64,000 bases of DNA from Halomarina litorea (GTDB lineage Archaea > Halobacteriota > Halobacteria > Halobacteriales > Haloarculaceae), in the NCBI RefSeq assembly GCF_024227715.1, contig NZ_CP100448.1:1054001-1118000 (forward strand). Direction: 5' to 3'. The notes under the pieces are model-generated. The model was not told where the DNA came from, searched no databases, and saw only the letters and a program-made list of their open reading frames with translations. The first letter of the stretch is position 1; the number at the start of each line of letters is the position of its first letter. Positions 8,251 to 16,004 of this stretch are shown piece by piece. A program made the position numbers and the translations under genes.

Positions 8251-8949
8251 CTACCCGTCGAGCAGGGCCGCGAGGGCGTCGACGTGTCCCCACCCGACGA
8301 CGGCGACGACGCTCCCCTCCCGCCGGAGGGCGTCGAGGTGGCGGGCCATCCGTTCCTCCCGGGCCGCGTTCGTGACTCGCTGGGCGGGCGGCGACACCGT
8401 CGCCCCGAGGAGCGTCGCACACTTCCGGACGTGCGCGCGTTCGTTCGCTGCCTGCTCCGCGGGCGGGTCTTCGATGGTACAGTCGTACGTCGCCTCGGGT
8501 TCGACGGCCGGGGTGCGTCCCCTGACCCGGTGTTCGAGCGACCGCCGCACCACGCCGGTCAGATTCCGGACGACGGTGCAGACGGTTCCTCGATCGACGC
8601 GTTCCGCGACGAGACGGCGGGCCAGCGAGGTGAGGAACGGGCCGTCGACGGCGTCGATACCGACGTGACGCGCCCCGGGCGCTCCCGCCATCGCCGCGCT
8701 CATCTCGTCGTCCGACCGGCCCGCGCGGAACGCGGGCAGCGCCGTCGGCGACAGTTCGAGGGCGAGGACGCCGGGGCGGACGGCGGCCGCGACGGCCCGC
8801 GCCCGGTAGGCGCTGGCCGGGTGGCCGTGGACGGTCCCGACGAGGTAGAGCGGGCGGTCCTCCCCGACCCGGCGGACGAACTCCGGGTCGACTCGCGGGT
8901 CGGGGTGGTCGATGCCCGGATCCGGCGAGGCGTGGTCGGTGTCTGCCAT
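8251..8949 (-). CDS. TraB/GumN-like protein
   Basis: A 232-aa protein, started at the ATG at 8949 (MADTDH); the upstream ATG at 8997 adds only a short polar extension. The pattern matches the TraB/PrgY/TIKI-like fold: an N-terminal strand with LVGTVHGHPAS, then VLALELSPTALPAFR with the conserved Glu-Leu, and a C-terminal VVAVVGWGHVDALAALL with Gly-His. Family members are proposed metal-dependent peptidases or pheromone-shutdown proteins. Unlike the long haloarchaeal TraB proteins it has no C-terminal membrane domain. It lies 66 nt upstream of maoC on the same strand, so both could be co-transcribed. Confidence 0.7.
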   Translation of the reverse strand: MADTDHASPDPGIDHPDPRVDPEFVRRVGEDRPLYLVGTVHGHPASAYRARAVAAAVRPGVLALELSPTALPAFRAGRSDDEMSAAMAGAPGARHVGIDAVDGPFLTSLARRLVAERVDRGTVCTVVRNLTGVVRRSLEHRVRGRTPAVEPEATYDCTIEDPPAEQAANERAHVRKCATLLGATVSPPAQRVTNAAREERMARHLDALRREGSVVAVVGWGHVDALAALLDG

Positions 8950-9124
8950 GTGTGTGCTGCCCGTCGACCGGACGTCCGTCGAACCGAGCGCGGACACGGG
9001 GATTCGCGTACCGTCTACGGGTGTCGTGCCGGCCCGGGTGCGTGGCTAGTTGTATGGTACCACGCTACCGGCGCGCGGCGACGTCGAGACGAACGTTCAA
9101 CACCCCCCGGACGCATCTCCGACC

Positions 9125-9955
9125 ATGCCCCGACGAAGCGTGCTGTTCTCTCCGGGCGACAAGCCCGACCTGATGCGGAAGGCCCCCGGTACCGGCGCGG
9201 ACGTGATCGTCTTCGACCTCGAGGACGCCGTGGCGCCCGAACGGAAGGACGCCGGCCGCGATGCGGTCAGCGAGGTGCTCACGGACCCCGACTTCGACCC
9301 GGACTGCGAGGTGTGCGTCCGCGTCTCGGTCGCCGAGGCCCCCGCGGACCTCGACGCGGTGTTGCGTGACGACCCCCGAATCGACGCCGTGATGCTCCCG
9401 AAGGCGGAGTCCGGCGCGGACGTGGACGGCCTCGCCGCCCTCCTCGCCGAACGCGACGCCGACCTGCCCGTCTTCGCCCTCTGCGAGACGGCGGCGGGCG
9501 TCCTCCACGCCGAGGACGTCGCGGCCGCGGACGCCACCACCGCGGTCTGTTTCGGCGCGGAGGATCTCTCGGCGGACATCGGCGCGAACCGCACCCGGGA
9601 GGGGACGGAGGTGCTCTACGCGCGCGAACACGTCGTCCTCGCGGCGAGCGCGGCGGGTGTCGACGCCCTCGACACCGTCTTCACCGACATCGAGGACACG
9701 GACGGCCTCGGCGAGGAGACGAACTTCGCCCGCGACCTGGGCTACGACGGGAAGCTACTCATCCACCCCGCGCAGGTGCCGGTCGTCAACGAGGCGTTCA
9801 CGCCGAGCGACGAACAGGTAGCGTGGGCGCGACGGGTGCTCGCGGCCCGCGACGACCACGACGGCGAGGGCGTCTTCCGGGTCGACGGCGAGATGATCGA
9901 CGCACCGCTCATCGCCCGGGCGGAGCGAGTCCTCGAGCGGGCGGGCGGGGACTGA
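9125..9955 (+). CDS. CitE-type acyl-CoA lyase (HpcH/HpaI family)
   Basis: A 276-aa TIM-barrel lyase that reversibly cleaves a beta-hydroxyacyl-CoA (malyl-, methylmalyl- or citramalyl-CoA) to glyoxylate or pyruvate plus an acyl-CoA. Visible motifs are RSVLFSPGDKPDLM at the N-terminus, the metal-binding VFDLEDAVAP (Glu/Asp), VMLPKAES, FALCETAAGV and CFGAEDLSADIG, and a C-terminal KLLIHPAQV. The ATG at 9125 matches the family start; an upstream GTG/ATG extension is not conserved-looking. In haloarchaea relatives act in the methylaspartate cycle or in itaconate/leucine-type degradation. Glutamate dehydrogenase follows 81 nt downstream. Confidence 0.92.
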   Translation: MPRRSVLFSPGDKPDLMRKAPGTGADVIVFDLEDAVAPERKDAGRDAVSEVLTDPDFDPDCEVCVRVSVAEAPADLDAVLRDDPRIDAVMLPKAESGADVDGLAALLAERDADLPVFALCETAAGVLHAEDVAAADATTAVCFGAEDLSADIGANRTREGTEVLYAREHVVLAASAAGVDALDTVFTDIEDTDGLGEETNFARDLGYDGKLLIHPAQVPVVNEAFTPSDEQVAWARRVLAARDDHDGEGVFRVDGEMIDAPLIARAERVLERAGGD

Positions 9956-10036
9956 GCCCGGTCGGTCTGGTGTGTCTCGGCACGACCGATGCGCGCCTCC
10001 GACATACTTAACCGGCGACTCTTCGACGGAGGGTGT

Positions 10037-11296
10037 ATGTCCGACGAGGCAAACCCGTTCGAGAGCCTCCAGGAGCAGATCGACGACGCCGCTGCTCATC
10101 TGGACGTCCGCGAGGACGTGCTCGAACGACTCAAACACCCCGAACGAATCCTCGAGACGAACCTCACGATCGAACTCGACGACGGGTCGCTGGAGACGTT
10201 CAAGGCGTTCCGCTCGCAGTTCAACGGCGATCGCGGCCCCTACAAGGGCGGCATCCGCTATCACCCCGGCGTCTCCCGCGACGAGGTGAAGGCGCTCTCG
10301 GGGTGGATGGTCTACAAGACGGCCATCGTCGACATCCCCTACGGCGGCGGGAAGGGCGGCATCGTCATCGACCCGCGCGAGTACTCTGACGCGGAGGTCG
10401 AACGCGTCACCCGCTCGTTCGCGACGGAACTGCGTCCCATCATCGGCGAGAACAAGGACATCCCCGCGCCGGACGTCAACACCGGCCAGCGGGAGATGAA
10501 CTGGATCAAGGACACCTACGAGAAACTGGAGAACACGACCGCGCCGGGCGTCATCACGGGCAAGGCGCTCGACTCCGGCGGCTCTGCTGGCCGCGTCGAG
10601 GCCACCGGTCGCTCGACGATGCTCACCGCCCGCGAGGCGTTCCAGTACCTCGGAAAGGACATCGAGGGGGCCAGCGTCGCCGTGCAGGGCTACGGCAACG
10701 CCGGGTCCGTCGCGGCCCGCCTCATCGAGGAGGAACTCGATGGGCGGGTCGTCGCCGTCAGCGACTCCTCGGGAGCCATCTACAACGAGGACGGCTTCGA
10801 CGCCGCCGCCGCGAAGGACCACAAGGACGAGACCGGTTCCGTCACGGGCTTCGAGGGCGCGGAGGAGGAACTGACGAACGAGGAACTGCTCACCCTCGAC
10901 GTCGACCTCCTCGTCCCCGCCGCACTGGAGAACGCCATCGACGCCGACATCGCCGAGGACGTGCGGGCGGACGTCGTCGTGGAGGCCGCGAACGGTCCCA
11001 TCACGCCCGACGCCGACGACATCCTCACCGAGAGCGAAGTGGAGGTGTTCCCCGACATCCTCGCGAACGCGGGTGGTGTCACCGTGAGCTACTTCGAGTG
11101 GGTCCAGAACCGCCAGCGCTTCTACTGGACCGAGGAACGCGTCAACGACGAACTCGAACGCGTCATCACCGAGGCGTTCGACGCTCTCACGGACGCCTAC
11201 GAGGAGAACGACCTCTCGAACTTCCGGACCGCGGCCTACGTCGTCGCCATCCGGCGCGTCGTCGACGCCTTCCAGCAGGGCGGGAGCTGGCCGTAA
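10037..11296 (+). CDS. gdhA: Glutamate dehydrogenase
   Basis: A 419-aa hexameric-type glutamate dehydrogenase linking glutamate and 2-oxoglutarate plus ammonia. The substrate domain has [18 protein letters not shown] and the catalytic-lysine motif IPYGGGKGG; the Rossmann domain has the nucleotide loop [27 protein letters not shown] is the C-terminal signature. Start at the ATG at 10037, where a TATA-like ACTTAA lies about 27 nt upstream, implying a nearly leaderless mRNA. NAD versus NADP preference is not decided here. It provides either assimilation or, with methylaspartate-cycle genes located elsewhere, glutamate recycling. Confidence 0.96.
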   Translation: MSDEANPFESLQEQIDDAAAHLDVREDVLERLKHPERILETNLTIELDDGSLETFKAFRSQFNGDRGPYKGGIRYHPGVSRDEVKALSGWMVYKTAIVDIPYGGGKGGIVIDPREYSDAEVERVTRSFATELRPIIGENKDIPAPDVNTGQREMNWIKDTYEKLENTTAPGVITGKALDSGGSAGRVEATGRSTMLTAREAFQYLGKDIEGASVAVQGYGNAGSVAARLIEEELDGRVVAVSDSSGAIYNEDGFDAAAAKDHKDETGSVTGFEGAEEELTNEELLTLDVDLLVPAALENAIDADIAEDVRADVVVEAANGPITPDADDILTESEVEVFPDILANAGGVTVSYFEWVQNRQRFYWTEERVNDELERVITEAFDALTDAYEENDLSNFRTAAYVVAIRRVVDAFQQGGSWP

Positions 11297-11317
11297 CGTC
11301 TCTCGTTTCCCGCGAAC

Positions 11318-11599
11318 TCAGTCCTCGAACCGTCTCGTCCCCACCACGGGCCACCCCGTGATTGCGAGGGTGAACGCGACGTACCCGCCGACCAGCGGGA
11401 GCGTCGTCGTCACGAACGCGCTCAGGACCCAGCGCCCGACGAACCGCGCCAGTCCCGCCTCGTCGTTCACCCGGTCGGAGTCGTATCCGGCGACGAGCGA
11501 GGTGTCGCCGCGGTAGACCGCCCACCCGAACAGCGCGGTGGTCGCCGCCGAGAACAGCAGGACGGCGCTGACGGCGAAGTTCACGGGAAGTGGTGGCAC
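11318..11599 (-). CDS. DUF3784-like small membrane protein
   Basis: About 93 aa if started at the GTG at 11599 (a second GTG lies at 11584 and a distal ATG at 11692 gives a Cys-rich, unlikely leader). Two hydrophobic regions are seen: VNFAVSAVLLFSAATTALFG near the N-terminus and AFVTTTLPLVGGYVAFTLAI near the C-terminus. The intervening DTSLVAGYDSDRVNDEAGLARFVG resembles the DUF3784 signature (AGY followed by a conserved polar loop). It converges with gdhA (21-nt gap) and is divergent from mvaD. Function unknown; the start is uncertain. Confidence 0.65.
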   Translation of the reverse strand: MPPLPVNFAVSAVLLFSAATTALFGWAVYRGDTSLVAGYDSDRVNDEAGLARFVGRWVLSAFVTTTLPLVGGYVAFTLAITGWPVVGTRRFED

Positions 11600-11676
11600 G
11601 CCGACCGGCTTCCCGGTTGCGGTGGTACACCGGCAGACAACGCAACTACAAAGGCCCGGCCCGCGGACCCTCGGGT

Positions 11677-12645
11677 ATGAAAGCCACCGCACGAGCCCAC
11701 CCGATTCAGGGACTCGTGAAGTACCACGGGATGCGCGACCCGGAGCTTCGACTCCCCTACCACGACTCCATCAGCGTCTGTACCGCCTCCTCGAACACCA
11801 CCACGACCGTCGAGTTCGACGAGTCGCTGGAGGGGGACCGCATCGTCATCGATGGCGAGGAGGCCACCGGTCGAGGCCGCGAACGCGTCGAACTCGTAGT
11901 GGAGCACGTCCGCGACCTCGCCGGAATCGACCACCCCGTACGCTTCGAGAGCGAGTCGTCGTTCCCGACGAACATCGGCTTCGGCTCCTCCTCGTCGGGC
12001 TTTGCCGCCGCCGCGATGGCCCTCTGTGGGGCCGCCGGACTGGACATGACCCGACCCGAGATCTCGACCGTCGCCCGCCGAGGCTCGTCCTCGGCAGCGC
12101 GCGCGGTGACGGGCGCGTTCTCCATCCTCCACACCGGCCTGAACGACGAGGACTGCAGGGCCGAGCGGCTGGCGACCGACCTGGAGGACGACCTGCGAAT
12201 CGTCGCCTGCGAGGTGCCCGCCTACAAGGAGACCGAGGAGGCCCACAAGGAGGCCGCGGACAGCCACATGTTCGAGGCGCGGATGGCCCACATCCACGGC
12301 CAGATAGCCGAGATGCGCGACGCCCTCCGCCGGGCGGACTTCGACGACGCCTTCGAACTCGCCGAACACGACTCGCTGTCGCTCGCGGCGACGACCATGA
12401 CCGGCCCCGCCGGGTGGGTGTACTGGCAGCCGACGACGCTCGAAATCTTCGAGGCGGTGCGCGGGATGCGCGAGGACGGCGTCCCGGTCTACTTCTCGAC
12501 GGACACGGGGGCGTCGGTGTACGTCAACACGACGGCGGAGTACGTCGACCGCGTCGAGGGCGAACTGAGCGACCTCGCCCCGACGCGGGTGTGGGAAGTG
12601 GGTGGGCCGGCACGAATCCTCGACGAGGACGAGGCGCTGTTCTGA
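11677..12645 (+). CDS. mvaD: Phosphomevalonate decarboxylase (GHMP family)
   Basis: A 322-aa GHMP-fold decarboxylase of the haloarchaeal mevalonate pathway, converting 5-phosphomevalonate to isopentenyl phosphate, the precursor of the C20 ether-lipid chains. The N-terminus MKATARAHPIQGLVKYHGM, the LPYHDSISVC segment and the Gly/Ser-rich phosphate loop NIGFGSSSSGFAAAAM are the diphosphomevalonate-decarboxylase signatures; the haloarchaeal orthologue was shown experimentally to use the monophosphate. The ATG at 11677 is chosen because homology begins there; a TATA-like ACTACAAAGG lies ~25-30 nt upstream. Co-acting isoprenoid genes are not in this window except the prenyltransferase at 27135. 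Confidence 0.9.
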   Translation: MKATARAHPIQGLVKYHGMRDPELRLPYHDSISVCTASSNTTTTVEFDESLEGDRIVIDGEEATGRGRERVELVVEHVRDLAGIDHPVRFESESSFPTNIGFGSSSSGFAAAAMALCGAAGLDMTRPEISTVARRGSSSAARAVTGAFSILHTGLNDEDCRAERLATDLEDDLRIVACEVPAYKETEEAHKEAADSHMFEARMAHIHGQIAEMRDALRRADFDDAFELAEHDSLSLAATTMTGPAGWVYWQPTTLEIFEAVRGMREDGVPVYFSTDTGASVYVNTTAEYVDRVEGELSDLAPTRVWEVGGPARILDEDEALF

Positions 12646-12753
12646 GCGAAAGGTCGGCCGTCGCGTCCGTCGGCGGCGACTGGTAGACAGAGAGTGTGGG
12701 TCTATCATTATTATACACGGAAAGTACCTGATTGCTGAACAGAGTTCGTCTCT

Positions 12754-13446
12754 ATGGATTGGCTCGGTCGGGGGTGGTCGCTCACGAGGCGTCAGCACCT
12801 CGGCCTTCGTCTCGCGGTCGCCGTACTGCTCATCGCGAACCCGATGTACATCGGCCTCTTCAACCTCGACCTCTCTGGGTATCGTTACTCGGTCGAACCG
12901 GTCGGCATCGAAGACGGGCGCATCACCGTCGCGAACGACGGACTCCCCGACACCGCGTTTCAGTTCATCGATTGTTCGAGCTGGCTGATTTCGACAAAGT
13001 GCGCGTACGAGCGAAGCCGCGTCCAAGCCGGACTGCTCTCCCTCAACGAGACGTATCCGAACGTCCGGGGCGATGCCTCGTACGTCTATCATCCCGTAGA
13101 CGGTGAACCGATGTACTACTAGCGGCTGACGGACCGGCTGGCAGGTAACAGTACAATCGTGCTCGACCCCGTCGACGAGCAGGCGGTTCTCGATGCCATC
13201 GCCGTCCGCGACTCCCGGCTACCGCTCCGGCTTCGAGCGGCGCTTCTCGTCGGCGGACTCAGGACGGACGAACCGCTCCCGGAAGCGAACCGTATCATCG
13301 CGACCGACGACGGCTACGTAGTGTTCAGCGAAACCGGTCGTCAGTTCCTCAGTAGTGGTGAGAACGTCGAAACTGGTCTGTCCGGTCTCGGTGTGCTGCT
13401 GGGCGTCGCTCTGTTACGAACCGTGTATCGACGACTACCGGAGTGA
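12754..13446 (+). pseudogene. Membrane-anchored haloarchaeal protein interrupted by an in-frame TAG
   Basis: Two open frames, 12754-13122 and 13159-13446, lie in the same reading frame, separated by a single TAG at 13120-13122. Read through, they form one coherent ~230-residue protein: an N-terminal membrane span (LRLAVAVLLIANPMYIGLF), an extracytoplasmic region with two Cys in CSSWLISTKC, the segment YHPVDGEPMYY, then RLTDRLAGNSTIVLDPVDEQ across the stop, and a C-terminal span (GLSGLGVLLGVALL). The intervening codons are open and haloarchaeal in composition, so a recent nonsense mutation or sequencing error is the simplest reading. No function is recognised. An AT-rich promoter (TTATTATAC) lies at about 12706-12718. 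Confidence 0.75.
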
Positions 13447-13450
13447 ACCA

Positions 13451-13490
13451 CTCGCGAGGCGCGTCGAACGATACATAGAGAGCGTGCGTG
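13451..13490 (+). repeat. Diverged 40-nt repeat, copy 1
   Basis: A 40-nt segment starting CTCGCGAGGCGCGTCGAAC, 4 nt after the stop of the interrupted gene. It is about 80% identical by eye to 14048-14087, including the core CGCGTCGAAC followed by AGAGAGCG. Both copies precede the start of an exported-protein gene by 100-150 nt. No coding role is evident. Confidence 0.45.
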
Positions 13491-13557
13491 GGTTTATCGC
13501 TCGCGTAGTTACGTTTTCTCGGGAACAACCTATGCCGCGATACGCAAAGAGTGTCGT

Positions 13558-13947
13558 ATGCCCTCCACTCGTCGACAGTTTCTCCGTGCAGGTACCGGAG
13601 GAATCGCCGCGCTTGCTGGGTGCTCGGCCGTCTCCGGCCCACAGCAATCGCTCCGGATGATAGTCATCAACAATTCGGAGGAACGCCATCGATTCCACCT
13701 CCTCATCGAGGACGGTGGAGACGAACTGATTCGTCAGTATCTCGAAATGCCTGCCGCGGAGTCGCCCGTTGCCCCCGCGATGGAGACGACGATCGCACTC
13801 GAGGAACTGCCTGACGGAACCCACCTCGACGTTACAGCGTGGGTCAGGAACGGCCCACGAGAAACCGCACCACTGACGCTGGACTGTAGCAACGACTTCG
13901 CAGGCGACGCGCTGACTGCTCGGATTGTCGACTCCGACACTGTGTGA
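13558..13947 (+). CDS. Small Tat-exported lipoprotein
   Basis: A 129-aa predicted lipoprotein. The N-terminus STRRQFLRAGTGGIAALAGC contains a twin-arginine motif (RRQFL), a short hydrophobic stretch and a lipobox (LAGC, Cys22), so Tat export and lipid anchoring at the outer face are predicted. The mature part is a single beta-rich domain (MIVINNSEERHRFHLLIED, TTIALEELPDGTHLDVTAWV) like the small Ig-like domains found in many haloarchaeal lipoproteins. The substrate is unknown. It lies in the lower-G+C patch between the interrupted gene and the exported cupin; a TATA-like box GTTTATCGC lies at ~13491-13499. Confidence 0.78.
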   Translation: MPSTRRQFLRAGTGGIAALAGCSAVSGPQQSLRMIVINNSEERHRFHLLIEDGGDELIRQYLEMPAAESPVAPAMETTIALEELPDGTHLDVTAWVRNGPRETAPLTLDCSNDFAGDALTARIVDSDTV

Positions 13948-14175
13948 TTACGCCGGGTCACCGAAGACGGGTCGTGCTACACGCGAGACTTTTCGATTGC
14001 TGACGAGTCGACGTGGGGAGATAACGAATCGCAATCCTGACGATACACTCGCGGCACGCGTCGAACACTACACAGAGAGCGCGTGCCGACGCCCCAGAGT
14101 CAAGCCGCGCTTCCACGAGAGCGTGCCACCAGACGGACACTCTTAATTATAGTCTGACTGACTAGTTTATCACGG
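13948..14175. other. Gene-free AT-richer stretch with repeat copy
   Basis: No convincing gene. The block holds the second copy of the diverged 40-nt repeat and ends in an AT-rich segment (about 14142-14170, TTAATTATAGTC) that should contain the promoter of the cupin gene at 14198. Confidence 0.5.
14048..14087 (+). repeat. Diverged 40-nt repeat, copy 2
   Basis: Partner of 13451-13490. A 15-nt part of it, CGGCACGCGTCGAAC (14052-14066), recurs exactly at 14847-14861, downstream of the cupin gene, giving three related sites in 1.4 kb. No terminal features of an insertion sequence are visible. Confidence 0.45.
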
Positions 14176-14190
14176 TTGGTAACATACCAA
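14176..14190. promoter_or_regulatory. Palindromic operator candidate before the exported cupin gene
   Basis: A perfect inverted repeat TTGGTA-ACA-TACCAA ends 7 nt before the ATG at 14198, just downstream of an AT-rich promoter region. Its position, overlapping the expected transcription start, is what a repressor operator would have. The cognate regulator is unknown. Confidence 0.5.
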
Positions 14191-14197
14191 ACATATC

Positions 14198-14821
14198 ATG
14201 TCGTTGATCGAGAGTCCGCAGAACGGTGAATCAGACGACGAGACGACTACTGCGACGGAGTCGGTGGGTGGTGTGTTGCGTCGGACGGTACTGAAAACCA
14301 GCGCAGTCGTGGTCGGTGCGCTCATGTTGAACGCACCGGTAGCAGCGGGTCAGTCCCGCTCCGACGACGACTCGGCGACTACAGATGAAGTCGACGAACC
14401 CGAGGGATTCAGCGTCGAAGTACTCGCACCTCACGCGACCTTCCCGGACAGCGTCGCTGCGGGGTTCGTGGTCGACTACGAGGGGAGTGACTCGGGACCG
14501 ATCACGTCGCTGCTCCCGTTCGATGCGTCCAGTGTCGTCCTCGCGAAGGTGACCTGGCAGCCGGGGGGGACCTCCGGGTGGCACACCCACCCAGGGCCGG
14601 TCGTCGTGACCATCACCGAGGGGGAACTCGAACTCATCAACGAGCGTGACTGCGTCACTCGAACCTACACGGCGGGCGAGGCGTTCATCGACCCCGGACA
14701 GGGGAACGTCCACATCGCAGCGAACCCGAGTACCACCGAACAGGCGGTCGCGTACGCGACGTTCCTCGGCGTACCTGATGGCAAACCGGCGACGATATGG
14801 GTCGAACCAGTGGAGTGCTGA
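14198..14821 (+). CDS. Exported single-domain cupin
   Basis: A 207-aa protein with an N-terminal targeting region: LRRTVLKTSAVVVGALML has a twin-arginine pair followed by a hydrophobic core, then VAAGQ, suggesting Tat export, although the ~28-residue polar leader before the RR is long. Residues ~95-190 are a cupin barrel with WQPGGTSGWHTHPGP (two His of motif 1) and a later VHIAANPS (motif 2 His). Such cupins bind a divalent metal; the reaction is unknown. It lies in a lower-G+C neighbourhood with a palindromic operator candidate directly upstream, so it may be specifically regulated. Distinct from the two cytoplasmic cupins at 14909 and 15467. Confidence 0.8.
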   Translation: MSLIESPQNGESDDETTTATESVGGVLRRTVLKTSAVVVGALMLNAPVAAGQSRSDDDSATTDEVDEPEGFSVEVLAPHATFPDSVAAGFVVDYEGSDSGPITSLLPFDASSVVLAKVTWQPGGTSGWHTHPGPVVVTITEGELELINERDCVTRTYTAGEAFIDPGQGNVHIAANPSTTEQAVAYATFLGVPDGKPATIWVEPVEC

Positions 14822-14908
14822 CGGAGCGGCGTCGACAGTACGTAATCGGCACGCGTCGAACGTCCACGCCGGCCCCGACGTCGACGGCGTCAGTGACCCT
14901 CGTCCCGT

Positions 14909-15418
14909 TCAGCGTTCCCGTCCGCACTCCTCACAGGCGATAGTCACGTCTCCGTCGGGCATCCGCTGGCCCTCCTCGGCCGGGGCGACGCTGTGGACCG
15001 TCCCCTTCTCACAGTCGGAGCACTCGACAACCGCCTCGACGTCGTCCCACTCGTGGCGTGCGCCGGGGACGCCGACGGCGAAGCCCACCACTCCCTCGGT
15101 TCCCTCGTTCCGGCCCGTCTGGTAGACGTCGCCCGCCTCGAAGTGGATGGCCTCCCCTGCGCTCACTTCGAGGGATTCGCTCTCGCCGTCCGGGGTCTCC
15201 CGCGTCTCGAAGGTGGCCGTCCCCGAGAGGACGTAGAACAGTTCCTCCTGTTCGCGGTGGGTGTGCAGTCCCCCGGAGAACGCCTCGCCGGGTTCGAGTT
15301 CGAAGTACGTCATCGCGAACCCCATCCCGTCGATGGCCCGCGAGAGGGGCTTCCTGACCGTGTTCGCGCCCATGAAGTGCGGGACGTCCTCCACGTCGCC
15401 GACGGTGACCTTCTGCAT
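14909..15418 (-). CDS. Cupin protein with C-terminal zinc ribbon (paralogue 1)
   Basis: A 169-aa cytoplasmic protein started at the ATG at 15418 (MQKVTVGDVEDV). Residues ~30-110 are a cupin: FELEPGEAFSGGLHTHREQEELFYV carries HxH and a Glu, and GEAIHFEAGDVYQTG carries a late His. The last 40 residues hold a two-knuckle zinc ribbon (CSDC and CEEC). The gene at 15467 has the same architecture, so these are tandem paralogues, 48 nt apart and co-directional. They may sense or modify a small molecule; no reaction is established. Confidence 0.85.
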   Translation of the reverse strand: MQKVTVGDVEDVPHFMGANTVRKPLSRAIDGMGFAMTYFELEPGEAFSGGLHTHREQEELFYVLSGTATFETRETPDGESESLEVSAGEAIHFEAGDVYQTGRNEGTEGVVGFAVGVPGARHEWDDVEAVVECSDCEKGTVHSVAPAEEGQRMPDGDVTIACEECGRER

Positions 15419-15466
15419 GGCTGTCGGTACCACGTACCACCAGACGAAAAACGTGCTGGCGGGGCC

Positions 15467-15955
15467 TTACGAGTGTTCGTAGCCGCACTCCCCGCAGGTC
15501 ATCTCGAAGCGTCCCTCCACGAAGTCGAGGTCGTGGCCCGTCTCCTGCTCGCAGTCGGGACAGTAGACGACCGACTCGATGTCGTCCCAGTCGTGCATCG
15601 CGCCGGGCGCGCCGAGGGCCAGTCCGGTCACCTGCTCCTCGCCGCGGTTGACGCCCTGCTGGTACTCGCCGGGGTCGAAGCGGATGGCCGCGTCGGGACC
15701 GACCTCCACCTGTTCGGTCTCGCTCTCGACGGACTGGCGCACGTCGAACGTCGCGGTGCCCTCCTGGATGTAGAACACCTCCTCCTGGTCGTGGTGGGTG
15801 TGCATCCCGCCGGAGAAGGACTCGCCGGGTTCGAGTTCGAAGTAGTTCATCGCGAAGTCCTCGGTGCCCAGAACCTTCGAGACGGGCTTGCGGACCTCGT
15901 GGACCTTCAGGGGATTGGGTTCGTTGCGGACGTCGTCGAGTGCGACTCTCTTCAT
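15467..15955 (-). CDS. Cupin protein with C-terminal zinc ribbon (paralogue 2)
   Basis: A 162-aa protein with the same order as its downstream neighbour: an N-terminal motif NEPNPLKVHEVRKPVSKVLG, a cupin with FELEPGESFSGGMHTHHDQEEVFY, and a zinc ribbon (CPDC, then CGEC). In the second cupin motif it has AIRFDPGEYQQG where paralogue 1 has a His (AIHFEAGD), so the metal site may differ. It is probably the promoter-proximal gene of a two-gene operon. Convergent/adjacent to the cystathionine gene only by chance spacing (49 nt). Confidence 0.85.
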   Translation of the reverse strand: MKRVALDDVRNEPNPLKVHEVRKPVSKVLGTEDFAMNYFELEPGESFSGGMHTHHDQEEVFYIQEGTATFDVRQSVESETEQVEVGPDAAIRFDPGEYQQGVNRGEEQVTGLALGAPGAMHDWDDIESVVYCPDCEQETGHDLDFVEGRFEMTCGECGYEHS

Positions 15956-16004
15956 GTACCCGTGGTGAGGGTGGTGCCGACAAAAACCCCGGCGTCGCCG
16001 GGGG

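Noticed and set aside
6898-9369. An 823-codon open frame on the plus strand
   Set aside because: It runs antisense to DoxX, MaoC and TraB-like genes, is Arg/Pro-rich, and its 3' part is the wrong frame of citE. Long spurious frames are expected at this G+C.
13120-13122. TAG read as pyrrolysine
   Set aside because: Pyrrolysine use is confined to certain methanogens and a few bacteria, no pyl genes are in the window, and other genes here end in TAG normally (for example 13403-13405).
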